Source: an uncultured Bacteroidota bacterium (GTDB taxonomy: Bacteria; Bacteroidota; Bacteroidia; UKL13-3). From it: a DNA stretch of 32,888 nt. The position numbers and the translations under genes were made by a program. The stretch spans positions 1-32,888 of the forward strand of contig CAIYNF010000159.1 in the NCBI GenBank assembly GCA_903927505.1. The letters are read 5' to 3'. Under the pieces are notes generated by a model. That model saw only the letters and a list, made by a program, of their open reading frames with translations. It had not been told where the DNA came from and did not search any database. This document shows, one piece after another, positions 1 to 7,800 of the stretch (positions within the stretch are counted from its first letter, which is position 1; every line of letters begins with the position of its first letter).

Positions 1-5
1 CGCCG

Positions 6-38
6 ATATGTAAGGACAGGTCGCGACCTGTCCCTACA
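6..38. repeat. GTAG-type palindromic repeat, copy 1
   Basis: A 33-base sequence identical to 158-190. Its core at 14-33 is a perfect 20-base palindrome, GGACAGGTCGCGACCTGTCC. Read on the minus strand it begins GTAGGGACAGGTC, the GTAG-plus-hairpin layout of REP elements. A partial inverted copy (atgacctgtcccc) follows at 41-53. Identity and palindrome are seen directly; membership of a REP family is inference, and no RAYT transposase gene lies in the window. Confidence 0.7.
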
Positions 39-76
39 CGATGACCTGTCCCCAAAGGGTGAGGGTGCGTAAACAC

Positions 77-114
77 AAAAAAAATCCCAAGGCAAAGCCT
101 CGGGATTTTTTTTG
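77..114 (-). terminator. Rho-independent terminator of groES-groEL
   Basis: On the minus strand the stem TCCCGAGGC / GCCTTGGGA (one G:U pair, TTT loop) is followed by eight T. It lies about 110 bases past the groEL stop, with a palindromic repeat between. It is A-rich on the other side too, so it could also act on plus-strand transcripts. Confidence 0.85.
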
Positions 115-120
115 TAAAAA

Positions 121-210
121 CACATAAGGAAAGGTCGCATATGTAAGGAAAGGTCGCATATGTAAGGACAGGTCGCGACCTGTCCCTACAATATGACCTA
201 TCCTTACATA
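121..210. repeat. Tandem and inverted repeats with palindrome copy 2
   Basis: Three direct units of the form ataaggaaaggtcgcat / atgtaaggaaaggtcgcat / atgtaaggacaggtcgc run through 124-176. The last opens into the second perfect palindrome (166-185), inside a 33-base exact repeat (158-190) of 6-38. An inverted unit (atgacctatccttacat) closes the block at 192-208. It lies in the groEL 3' region between the stop codon and the terminator, so it should be transcribed and may fold into a hairpin that shields the mRNA end. Confidence 0.7.
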
Positions 211-222
211 CCCAATCCTGAT

Positions 223-1872
<1,650 letters not shown>

Positions 1873-1893
1873 TTATTTATTTGAACAATAAAA

Positions 1894-2181
1894 TTAAAGT
1901 GTGGCAAAAATGTCACTTTCACGCATAATCAAATAATCGTTTCCTTCAAAACTGATTTCTGTGCCTGCGTATTTTCCATAAAGAACAACATCACCTGCTT
2001 TTACAGCTGGTTTGTTTCCTTTTTCATCTAACTCACTTACCGAAATAACGGTACCTCTTTGTGGTTTTTCTTTAGCAGTATCAGGAATAATGATACCTGA
2101 AGCTGTTTTTTCTTCTGCTGGTGCAGGCAAAACAATCACTCTGTTTTGTGTTCCTGCAATTGGTTTTAATGAAATTGACAT
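1894..2181 (-). CDS. groES: Co-chaperonin GroES (10 kDa)
   Basis: This is the heptameric lid of the GroEL chamber. At 95 residues it has the usual length. It carries the typical N-terminal phrase [20 protein letters not shown], the mobile-loop stretch [19 protein letters not shown] (about 24-42) and the later [11 protein letters not shown] motif. It is the first gene of the groESL operon. The start ATG has only an A-rich leader (aaaaagtat) rather than a Shine-Dalgarno site, which is normal for this phylum. The predicted transcript start from the -24/-12 element gives a leader of roughly 30 bases. I saw no CIRCE operator (TTAGCACTC-N9-GAGTGCTAA) in this leader, so HrcA control is not supported. 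Confidence 0.97.
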   Translation of the reverse strand: MSISLKPIAGTQNRVIVLPAPAEEKTASGIIIPDTAKEKPQRGTVISVSELDEKGNKPAVKAGDVVLYGKYAGTEISFEGNDYLIMRESDIFATL

Positions 2182-2480
2182 ATACTTTTTGTGTTTATTT
2201 GTTGTGTTGTACCCTCTTTATGCGAAAGCTGTGCCAAGGCAAAAATGCTGACAGTTTTTCATATTTTGGCAACTTACAATAGAATTTCGGGAAACTTTGT
2301 CTATTTTTCAAATAAAATTAGGGTCGAACGCAACCCATTTGCAAGGCATTATGACTTATGAGCAAGGTATAGGGTGCGTTTTAAGATAATAACGCGCAAA
2401 CCAATAGACAATAACTTACAAATTAGACCTTTGAGAAATTGTTAAATGAAAATTGTAGTGATAAATTAGAAAAAGTTAAA
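2182..2480. other. Divergent intergenic region groES / lipoprotein
   Basis: About 300 bases without a supported gene. It contains the sigma-54-like promoter for groES, and an imperfect inverted pair AACGCAACCC (2327-2336) / GGGTGCGTT (2372-2380) of unknown meaning. The plus-strand side upstream of the lipoprotein is very AT-rich with no clear TAnnTTTG promoter core. No RNA gene was recognised. Confidence 0.5.
2221..2237 (-). promoter_or_regulatory. Sigma-54-like -24/-12 promoter of groESL
   Basis: On the minus strand the sequence TTGGCACAGCTTTCGCA matches the sigma-54 pattern TGGCAC-N5-TTGCA, with the GG and GC pairs at the required 12-base offset and one mismatch (TC for TT at the -12 element). 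It lies about 41 bases upstream of the groES ATG, so the start would fall near 2210. The match and spacing are seen; use by RNA polymerase carrying sigma-54 is inference. Confidence 0.6.
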
Positions 2481-2816
2481 ATGAAAAAACTATCAATTAT
2501 ATTATTATTTGCATTTGTAATTATCAGTTGCAACAAACTTGAGATTGAAAAAGGTACTCCAAAAAGTGTCAAGAATAAAATTAAAGAATTCAACAAATCA
2601 TCCTATTGTAGCAATGCAAAAGTTAACGAGTTTACCTTTCAAGGAAATACTGTTTACGCATTTGATCCTGGTAATTGTGGCGCGGACATGATGACTGAAG
2701 TTGTCAGTTCAGATTGTAAAAGTCTAGGATCCTTAGGTGGTTTTTCAGGAAATACAATAATTAATGGTGCAGATTTTTCAGCTGCAACATTTATTAAAAC
2801 TACATGGAAGAAATAA
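2481..2816 (+). CDS. Small lipoprotein of unknown function (DUF6970-like)
   Basis: A 111-residue protein starting MKKLSIILLFAFVIISC: a signal peptide with a lipobox-like VIISC, so lipid attachment at Cys17 is expected. An earlier in-frame ATG at 2439 would add 14 charged residues before the signal, so 2481 is preferred. The mature part has a basic amphipathic stretch (TPKSVKNKIKEF) followed by NTVYAFDPGNCGADMMTEV, SSDCKSLGSLGGFSG and three further Cys. From memory this pattern resembles the small Bacteroidota lipoproteins grouped as DUF6970, whose role is unknown; that assignment is tentative. It lies 134 bases before the ECF sigma gene on the same strand and might be co-transcribed. Confidence 0.7.
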   Translation: MKKLSIILLFAFVIISCNKLEIEKGTPKSVKNKIKEFNKSSYCSNAKVNEFTFQGNTVYAFDPGNCGADMMTEVVSSDCKSLGSLGGFSGNTIINGADFSAATFIKTTWKK

Positions 2817-2950
2817 AACCAAGACATAACAGCTCCTATTAGAAATTGGCCATTCAGAAACTTTGTGCTTCTTGTTAAGTTCAGTTCTGACAAACATTTA
2901 AGTAATTCAAAATCGCCAAATTCTTTTAGCTGCAAACCGCTATAAAAAGT

Positions 2951-3514
2951 ATGTTGTTTAACGAATCCGATATCATCAAAGGTTGTTTGGCAGGCGAAAG
3001 AGCCAGTCAGAAGGCCCTATATGAGCATTTTGCCGGAAAAATGTTAGGCGTTTGCATGCGTTATGCCAAAGACAGGGCAGAGGCCGAAGACATGCTGCAG
3101 GAGGGGTTTTTGAAGGTTTTTCAAGGAATTTTTAAGTTTAAATTTGAAGGTAGTTTTGAAGGATGGGTGCGCCGCATTATGGTGTACAATGCCATTAACC
3201 TTTACAAACATAGAAGCCGGAAGTTTCAGGAAGATTTAGACCAAGAGAATTTTGATGCGCCTTTTCATGATAATATACTCGAAAGAATTTCTGCCAAAGA
3301 GATTATTGCATTAATTCAACACATGCCAGAAGGTTACCGGGTAATCTTTAACTTATATGCCATAGAGGGTTATTCTCACAAGGAAATAGCCCAAAAACTA
3401 AATATCGCTGAAGGAACCAGCAAATCGCAATATTCCCGATCCAAGCAGTATATGCAGGGTTTATTGGCCAAACATTATCAGATTTTAAATGAGCCATTTG
3501 AAGCAGCAAAATAA
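2951..3514 (+). CDS. RNA polymerase ECF-type sigma factor
   Basis: A 187-residue group 4 sigma factor that directs RNA polymerase to a small regulon, normally released from an anti-sigma partner by an envelope signal. Region 2 spans about 20-90, with ALYEHFAGKMLGVCMRYAKD, AEDMLQEGFLKVF and a region 2.4-like GWVRRIMVYNAINLYKHR. Region 4 spans about 113-172, with MPEGYRVIFNLYAIEGYSHK and the helix-turn-helix EIAQKLNIAEGTSKSQYSR. Region 3 is absent, as expected for ECF factors. The downstream gene overlaps it by 26 bases, so the two are translated together. That partner carries a single membrane helix behind a short cytoplasmic segment, the usual anti-sigma layout. No autoregulated promoter could be recognised upstream. 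Confidence 0.93.
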   Translation: MLFNESDIIKGCLAGERASQKALYEHFAGKMLGVCMRYAKDRAEAEDMLQEGFLKVFQGIFKFKFEGSFEGWVRRIMVYNAINLYKHRSRKFQEDLDQENFDAPFHDNILERISAKEIIALIQHMPEGYRVIFNLYAIEGYSHKEIAQKLNIAEGTSKSQYSRSKQYMQGLLAKHYQILNEPFEAAK

Positions 3515-5114
3515 TTTTGAGGAGAAGTTGAAGGAACAACTTGATGGCATGGAATGGAAGCCGTCTAATTCCTTGTGGGATCGCATAGAACAAAATATGG
3601 ATGCAGATTCCTTTGAGCCCGCCCTGCAAAATAAACTCGCAAATTATTCTCTTGAACCTCATGCGGAAGTATGGGAAAATGTGGAAGCCCAGCTTCCAGA
3701 GAAAGATAATAGAAAAGGATTTTTGTGGCTAAGCGTTATTTCTTTTGTATTGCTTGCCAGTTTTGGTGCGGGCTATTGGTTCCGCGAAGTGGAGGTAGAA
3801 AACAAGGTAGCGGTTAATGCTGCTGGTCAATCAAATACTTTTCAGCAAGCGCAAACTACTAACAAGGTTTCGGTTCGAACCGACAAAAATGAAATAGAAA
3901 AGGCAAAGGAGAAAGTTAGCAGCAATGCCCCAAAGGATAAGCAATCCATCCAAGTAAAAGCGGCTAAACAATCTATTAAGAAGGTTAAACAGAATGAAAA
4001 TAATTTACTTGCCTTGCGTTCTCCTCAGCGTGCTAAAAAAGCATTAAAGGGAGCCAGTTCTGCTCGCACTAATAAGCTAGGGAATGGCAACACTTTATTG
4101 GCAATTCAATCTGTTTCTACAATTGGTGGAACGGTTATTTCACCCTCAAATATTGTTGCAGGTATAATAGATGCAAACCGTTCACAAAGCGTCAATGAAA
4201 ATTTGGCCAATCCATTGGGTCGTGAAAACGAACCCAAAATTTTAGATGCAGCAAGCATTCCAAGCAATCCTGCCCCAAATGTTAATGTAAAAGAAATTCC
4301 TTCTGCTTCAATTTTAATGGGCAATGCTGCAGATACTTTTGCAGAAAACAAGCCCTTTAGAGGCAGCAGTTATATTGCACCCGAAGAGAACCTTACAAAC
4401 TTCTCTTTAACTGCATTTGCTGGTTTAAATTGGGGTGTGATGCAATTAAAAATGCCCGCTACAAGTAATAATGCCAATATTATTAAAATAGCCAATCTCC
4501 AAAATTCTTACAACTTGCGTAAAAGCATGGAAAGTGCCAGTATTGATTTTACTGGCGGCTTGTTACTTAATTACCATTTTCATAAATCTTGGTTTGTGAG
4601 TATTGGTATTGGCATGACTAACTTAAAACAAGACGTAAGTTTCAATACCAAAACCGCACAACAGCCTAATCCTGTTTTGGTACAGCCGGTTAATCAATAT
4701 GTTCACCCAGGAGATTCAATCATTGCGGGCGCCGGCAATACTTATGAAAACAAATATAGTTTTACAGAAATTCCACTCTTATTGGGTTATCAATTACCAT
4801 CGGAAGGCGATTTTAATTTTAGCCTCATGGGTGGCGTAAGTTATGCGCAACTAAATTTGGTAAATGCTTTTATGCCAGATCCAGCTTGTATTGGTATATT
4901 GGTGGTTACAGATAAAGAATCGTTTCCTAAATTTAAAGATGTGTTATTTCTAAACATAGCACCAGCTGTTTCCTATAAGCTAAATGGTTCTGTTGAAATT
5001 GGCAGTATGCTACAAGGAAAAATGGCACTCAACAATATGGTAGGAGATTTGCAATGGGTGCAGCAAAGGCCTTATTTACTTGGTTTGAACCTATTTATCC
5101 GCAAGCATTTTTAA
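3489..5114 (+). CDS. Anti-sigma-like protein with C-terminal outer-membrane beta-barrel
   Basis: A 541-residue protein whose start overlaps the ECF sigma gene by 26 bases. Residues 1-76 are charged and soluble with two similar segments, KPSNSLWDRIEQNM (24-37) and EPHAEVWENVEAQL (56-69). Residues 78-98 form one hydrophobic helix (LSVISFVLLASFGAGYWF). Residues 100-300 are a Lys/Asn/Ser/Ala-rich low-complexity linker. Residues about 303-541 alternate like beta-strands (NFSLTAFAGLNWGV, WFVSIGIGMTNLKQDV, FTEIPLLLGYQLP, FNFSLMGGVSYAQLNLV) and end in a terminal Phe (LFIRKHF), as in PorT-like barrels. The order suggests a cytoplasmic sigma-binding part, an inner-membrane helix, a periplasmic tether and an outer-membrane barrel. 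No known anti-sigma domain was identified; the role is inferred from architecture and gene overlap. Confidence 0.8.
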   Translation: MSHLKQQNNFEEKLKEQLDGMEWKPSNSLWDRIEQNMDADSFEPALQNKLANYSLEPHAEVWENVEAQLPEKDNRKGFLWLSVISFVLLASFGAGYWFREVEVENKVAVNAAGQSNTFQQAQTTNKVSVRTDKNEIEKAKEKVSSNAPKDKQSIQVKAAKQSIKKVKQNENNLLALRSPQRAKKALKGASSARTNKLGNGNTLLAIQSVSTIGGTVISPSNIVAGIIDANRSQSVNENLANPLGRENEPKILDAASIPSNPAPNVNVKEIPSASILMGNAADTFAENKPFRGSSYIAPEENLTNFSLTAFAGLNWGVMQLKMPATSNNANIIKIANLQNSYNLRKSMESASIDFTGGLLLNYHFHKSWFVSIGIGMTNLKQDVSFNTKTAQQPNPVLVQPVNQYVHPGDSIIAGAGNTYENKYSFTEIPLLLGYQLPSEGDFNFSLMGGVSYAQLNLVNAFMPDPACIGILVVTDKESFPKFKDVLFLNIAPAVSYKLNGSVEIGSMLQGKMALNNMVGDLQWVQQRPYLLGLNLFIRKHF

Positions 5115-5129
5115 ATGACCAGCACGCAC

Positions 5130-5169
5130 AAAAAAGCCGTCGTAACTTAATTGCTACGACGGCTTTTTT
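5130..5169. terminator. Bidirectional rho-independent terminator
   Basis: A perfect inverted repeat, AAAAAAGCCGTCGTA (5130-5144) / TACGACGGCTTTTTT (5155-5169), with a 10-base loop. T-runs on both strands let it end the sigma/barrel unit on plus and the lptE-TPR-secG unit on minus; it lies between the two converging stop codons. Confidence 0.9.
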
Positions 5170-5183
5170 TATTTCTAAAAATA

Positions 5184-5549
5184 TTATTGAGCTGGTTGCT
5201 GCGCTGCTGCACCTTCTTGTGCTGGTTGAGCAGTTTGAGCAGGTTGCGGAGCTACGGGAGCTGCAGGTACTGCTTGTTCTTCTATGTTTGATTTAATCCT
5301 AGAATCATTCAAACCTTCGTTGCTTGCGCCATTAGGACGAAAGAAATTAGATAACAATGAAAGAGATATCAAAGCGATGGCCATTACCCAAGTTGCTTTT
5401 TCTACAACGTCTGTACTGCGTTTAACACCCATAATTTGGCTAGGTGCAACAAAGTTTGCAGCAATACCGCCTTTTGGGTTTTGGATGAGTACCAATAAAG
5501 TAAGTAACAAACAAGCTACTACAATTAAAATTAAAATTACTGTTAACAT
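5184..5549 (-). CDS. secG: Preprotein translocase subunit SecG
   Basis: A small subunit of the SecYEG inner-membrane channel that eases SecA-driven export. Two membrane helices are visible (about 2-21 and 52-70), linked by the conserved cytoplasmic loop LIQNPKGGIAANF (20-32) and VKRSTDVVEKATW. The 121-residue length exceeds the E. coli protein because of a hydrophilic tail (about 72-121) that becomes Pro/Ala/Gln-rich (VPAAPVAPQPAQTAQPAQ), a form often seen in Bacteroidota SecG. Its start lies two bases after the stop of the upstream TPR-like gene, so translation is probably coupled. It is the last gene of the lptE-TPR-secG operon, ending at the terminator at 5130-5169. Confidence 0.95.
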   Translation of the reverse strand: MLTVILILIVVACLLLTLLVLIQNPKGGIAANFVAPSQIMGVKRSTDVVEKATWVMAIALISLSLLSNFFRPNGASNEGLNDSRIKSNIEEQAVPAAPVAPQPAQTAQPAQEGAAAQQPAQ

Positions 5550-5551
5550 AT

Positions 5552-7123
5552 CTAGTCTATATTATGTGCTGATTTAATCTGTAAAATCAGGCCTGCGAAA
5601 TAAGGTAATTTATCGGGATTATGCAACCCCAATTTTTCATACATCACAATTGCCTTTTTATAAAGGCCTTGGCGGGTGTAAATTTGCGCCAAGGTTTCAC
5701 TTAAAATCTCTTCACTTTCCTCTGCGCTTTGCTTGGCCATGTTCATTGGACTATAAAATTCACTCTTAGGTCTTGCTATGCTTGGGTTTTCACGCATAAA
5801 CTTCTCTAAAATAGATTCTACTGTACTTGGGTCGCGGGCAATTTTAGGCGTTGGTAAATCTGCTATCTTGGGCTTTATAGCTGGTTTTTCGCTAGTAAGT
5901 ACTGGCTTTTTTATTTCCGTTTCACTACTTATTGGCGCAGTGGTTTTTTGTTTTAAACTGGCAAATGGTTCGGTCCACTCAACCCTAGCCGAACTGCTAC
6001 CACCAAAGCAATCTGTAAAGCTATCTTCAAAAATATTTTCATTATAGCTCACCTGTTGGTACAAAGGCGCCAAGTATTCATTTACCTCATATTGGAATAA
6101 CGACAATAATGGGTCGGAAATAGCTGTTGTGTTTGGCGTTTCTGTTAATGTGATTGGGGTAATTTCAATAGGTGCCTCAAATACTACTTCATCTATTACA
6201 GGCAATTCTCTCGAAATATTTTCTTCTATATGGGTACTTAAATTGGCATTTGCTTGCAGTCCTAAATCTACATTGAAATTATTTACAAAGGCAAAGTCTT
6301 CCTCCATTTTTGCAGGAGCAATAAGTACTGGCGGAGTGCTGTTTTCAATTTGTTTCTCTTCAATTTCCTCGCCTGCGCTGTCTTTTTGGGCTATCCAATC
6401 AAAAAAGGCACTATCAGTTTCTGTTTTTACTTCTAAAATTGAAGTAAGTGTTTCAACTGGCGTTTCTAACCTATTTTCAATAATTGCAATTGGTTCTTCT
6501 TCAATAAACATGGGCGTATACGCAGGAGCTTGGGGCTCTTGATTTATAGTCGCAATGTCAAAAGACTCTAAAACTAGTTCTTCCGTTTCTGAATTATTGG
6601 GAATTAATGATTCTTCCTGGCTTTCCTCAGTTACCTGAATTTTTGGAACAAATTTCACAAATTTACCAGTTGGCTGAACCAATTTTTCTTCCTCATAAAT
6701 TTGATTTGGATCTTTGATTGGTGCTGCTGGTTCTAAAACCACTGGCGTTTCAATTATACTTTCAAGCTCAATATCCTTCTCCAATACAATTTCCTTCTCC
6801 ACCTCAACTTTATTCTCTATTTCACTTGGCTTGTCTATTTGTAAATTTTCAATTGGCTGAACCAACAATTCTTCGCTTTCGGTTTCAAGCGGTAAATTAT
6901 TGACTAAATTATAGAGCACTGCTCTACTTCCAACTTGCAGGGCTGCTTGCTTTAAGTACTTATCGTATTCGTAATGTTTGGTATTGTGCAAGGCTTTCAC
7001 AAGTAAATTATGGCCCAATGAAAAATAGGGGAACTGGTCTACCAGTGCCTTTAATTTTTCAATATCGGCGTCCCCTAATTTTTGGGGCTCTTTTACCATG
7101 CTTGTAAAATCGTACTTGTTCAA
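5552..7123 (-). CDS. TPR-like protein of the lptE-secG operon, function unknown
   Basis: A 523-residue protein without signal peptide or membrane helix, so probably cytoplasmic. The N-terminal 90 residues (KLKALVDQFPYFSLGHNLLVKALH, YLKQAALQVGSRAVLYNLV) look helical. Residues about 95-420 are long, very acidic and low-complexity, rich in Glu, Pro, Ile and Thr. The last 60 residues (ETLAQIYTRQGLYKKAIVMY, EKLGLHNPDKLPYFAGLI) form a single TPR-like hairpin. Such proteins sit between lptE and secG in many Bacteroidota genomes, but I know of no assigned function. Spacing is 47 bases from the lptE stop and two bases to the secG start, so it belongs to the same operon. The acidic middle part may be disordered. 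Confidence 0.85.
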   Translation of the reverse strand: MNKYDFTSMVKEPQKLGDADIEKLKALVDQFPYFSLGHNLLVKALHNTKHYEYDKYLKQAALQVGSRAVLYNLVNNLPLETESEELLVQPIENLQIDKPSEIENKVEVEKEIVLEKDIELESIIETPVVLEPAAPIKDPNQIYEEEKLVQPTGKFVKFVPKIQVTEESQEESLIPNNSETEELVLESFDIATINQEPQAPAYTPMFIEEEPIAIIENRLETPVETLTSILEVKTETDSAFFDWIAQKDSAGEEIEEKQIENSTPPVLIAPAKMEEDFAFVNNFNVDLGLQANANLSTHIEENISRELPVIDEVVFEAPIEITPITLTETPNTTAISDPLLSLFQYEVNEYLAPLYQQVSYNENIFEDSFTDCFGGSSSARVEWTEPFASLKQKTTAPISSETEIKKPVLTSEKPAIKPKIADLPTPKIARDPSTVESILEKFMRENPSIARPKSEFYSPMNMAKQSAEESEEILSETLAQIYTRQGLYKKAIVMYEKLGLHNPDKLPYFAGLILQIKSAHNID

Positions 7124-7170
7124 ATCAGCTATTTTGAGGCAATATAATTAAAAAAAGAGTGGCTGTCAAT

Positions 7171-7689
7171 TTACCAATTAATAAATGCCTTATTAAAAAT
7201 ATCCTGCACCATACCATCACATATTTTGTTGATGAGATCCCGCTCAATACTGGAGAAATCATTCTTTGAGTCAAAATCGGCAAAATTGGTAAACGTTTGG
7301 GTAAAGCTTTTGGTTTCATCGTTTTTATTCACGCAGGCAATCTCAACAGTTACTGTTAGCCTACTCATGGCATTGGTTTGGTTACCTTGAATAGCAATTG
7401 GAGCTGTAAGGTAACTTAATATTTTACCTGAAAATTGTAGGTCGCCTTCTTCTGTGGTAAGTTTTAAAGGCGTTTCATTTATGAATTTTGTTTTAATTTT
7501 TTCAGTGAGTGTTTGGCTCAATGTTGGCGCAACAATGGTGGCATTGTTTACAATATAAGTTACGCCAAAAGTTTTGGTGGCAGGGTCAATAGAAGCACCG
7601 CTTTGTGTATACACGCCGCAGGAAGAAAACATCAAAAAGCTAATTAGGCCAAAGGATAGGTGGAAGAAGTTTCTTTTTTGAAAGCGCAT
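7171..7689 (-). CDS. lptE: LptE-like LPS-assembly lipoprotein
   Basis: An outer-membrane lipoprotein expected to plug and support the LptD barrel that inserts LPS into the outer leaflet. The chosen start (MRFQKRNFF) gives a signal peptide ending in the lipobox FSSC, followed by the family-typical GVYTQSGASI, alternating beta-strand segments and a C-terminal amphipathic helix (DLINKICDGMVQDIFNKAF). Longer in-frame starts exist at 7710 and 7746, but a TAnnTTTG promoter core at 7717-7724 would place the transcript start near 7711, which favours 7689. It heads the operon with the TPR-like gene and secG. Its barrel partner LptD is encoded at about 20113-22857 in this window. Confidence 0.82.
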   Translation of the reverse strand: MRFQKRNFFHLSFGLISFLMFSSCGVYTQSGASIDPATKTFGVTYIVNNATIVAPTLSQTLTEKIKTKFINETPLKLTTEEGDLQFSGKILSYLTAPIAIQGNQTNAMSRLTVTVEIACVNKNDETKSFTQTFTNFADFDSKNDFSSIERDLINKICDGMVQDIFNKAFINW

Positions 7690-7716
7690 AAGCAAGTGGG
7701 CTTTTGTCATTGTTTT

Positions 7717-7749
7717 CAAAAATACAATAATCGAAGCAAAGCACACAAA
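7717..7749 (-). promoter_or_regulatory. Bacteroidota-type promoter for lptE operon
   Basis: On the minus strand TTTG (7746-7749) and TATTTTTG (7717-7724, a full match to TAnnTTTG) are separated by 21 bases. The transcript would start near 7711, about 22 bases before the preferred lptE ATG. It abuts and partly overlaps the gltA terminator. Confidence 0.6.
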
Positions 7750-7781
7750 AAAAACGCCTTAAGCAATTTAAGGCGTTTTTT
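7749..7781 (-). terminator. Rho-independent terminator of citrate synthase gene
   Basis: Inverted repeat ACGCCTTAA (7754-7762) / TTAAGGCGT (7768-7776) with a 5-base loop and A/T runs on both sides, 20 bases past the gltA stop on the minus strand. Confidence 0.88.
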
Positions 7782-7800
7782 GTATAAAAAGCTTTTCTAA

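Noticed and set aside
121-210. Spaced repeats resembling a small CRISPR array
   Set aside because: Units are 17-20 bases, directly adjacent without unique spacers, partly inverted and palindromic, and no cas gene is present.
2182-2330. CIRCE/HrcA operator before groES
   Set aside because: No TTAGCACTC-N9-GAGTGCTAA-like inverted repeat was found; only the -24/-12 element is supported.
2327-2380. Inverted pair AACGCAACCC / GGGTGCGTT as a terminator or operator
   Set aside because: Arms are imperfect with a 35-base loop and no T-run; nothing links it to either neighbour.
4106-4351. Minus-strand open frame inside the barrel gene, and similar open frames opposite groEL, acn and the RND pump
   Set aside because: They are antisense to well-supported genes, have no recognisable motifs or start signals, and reflect the codon use of the real gene.
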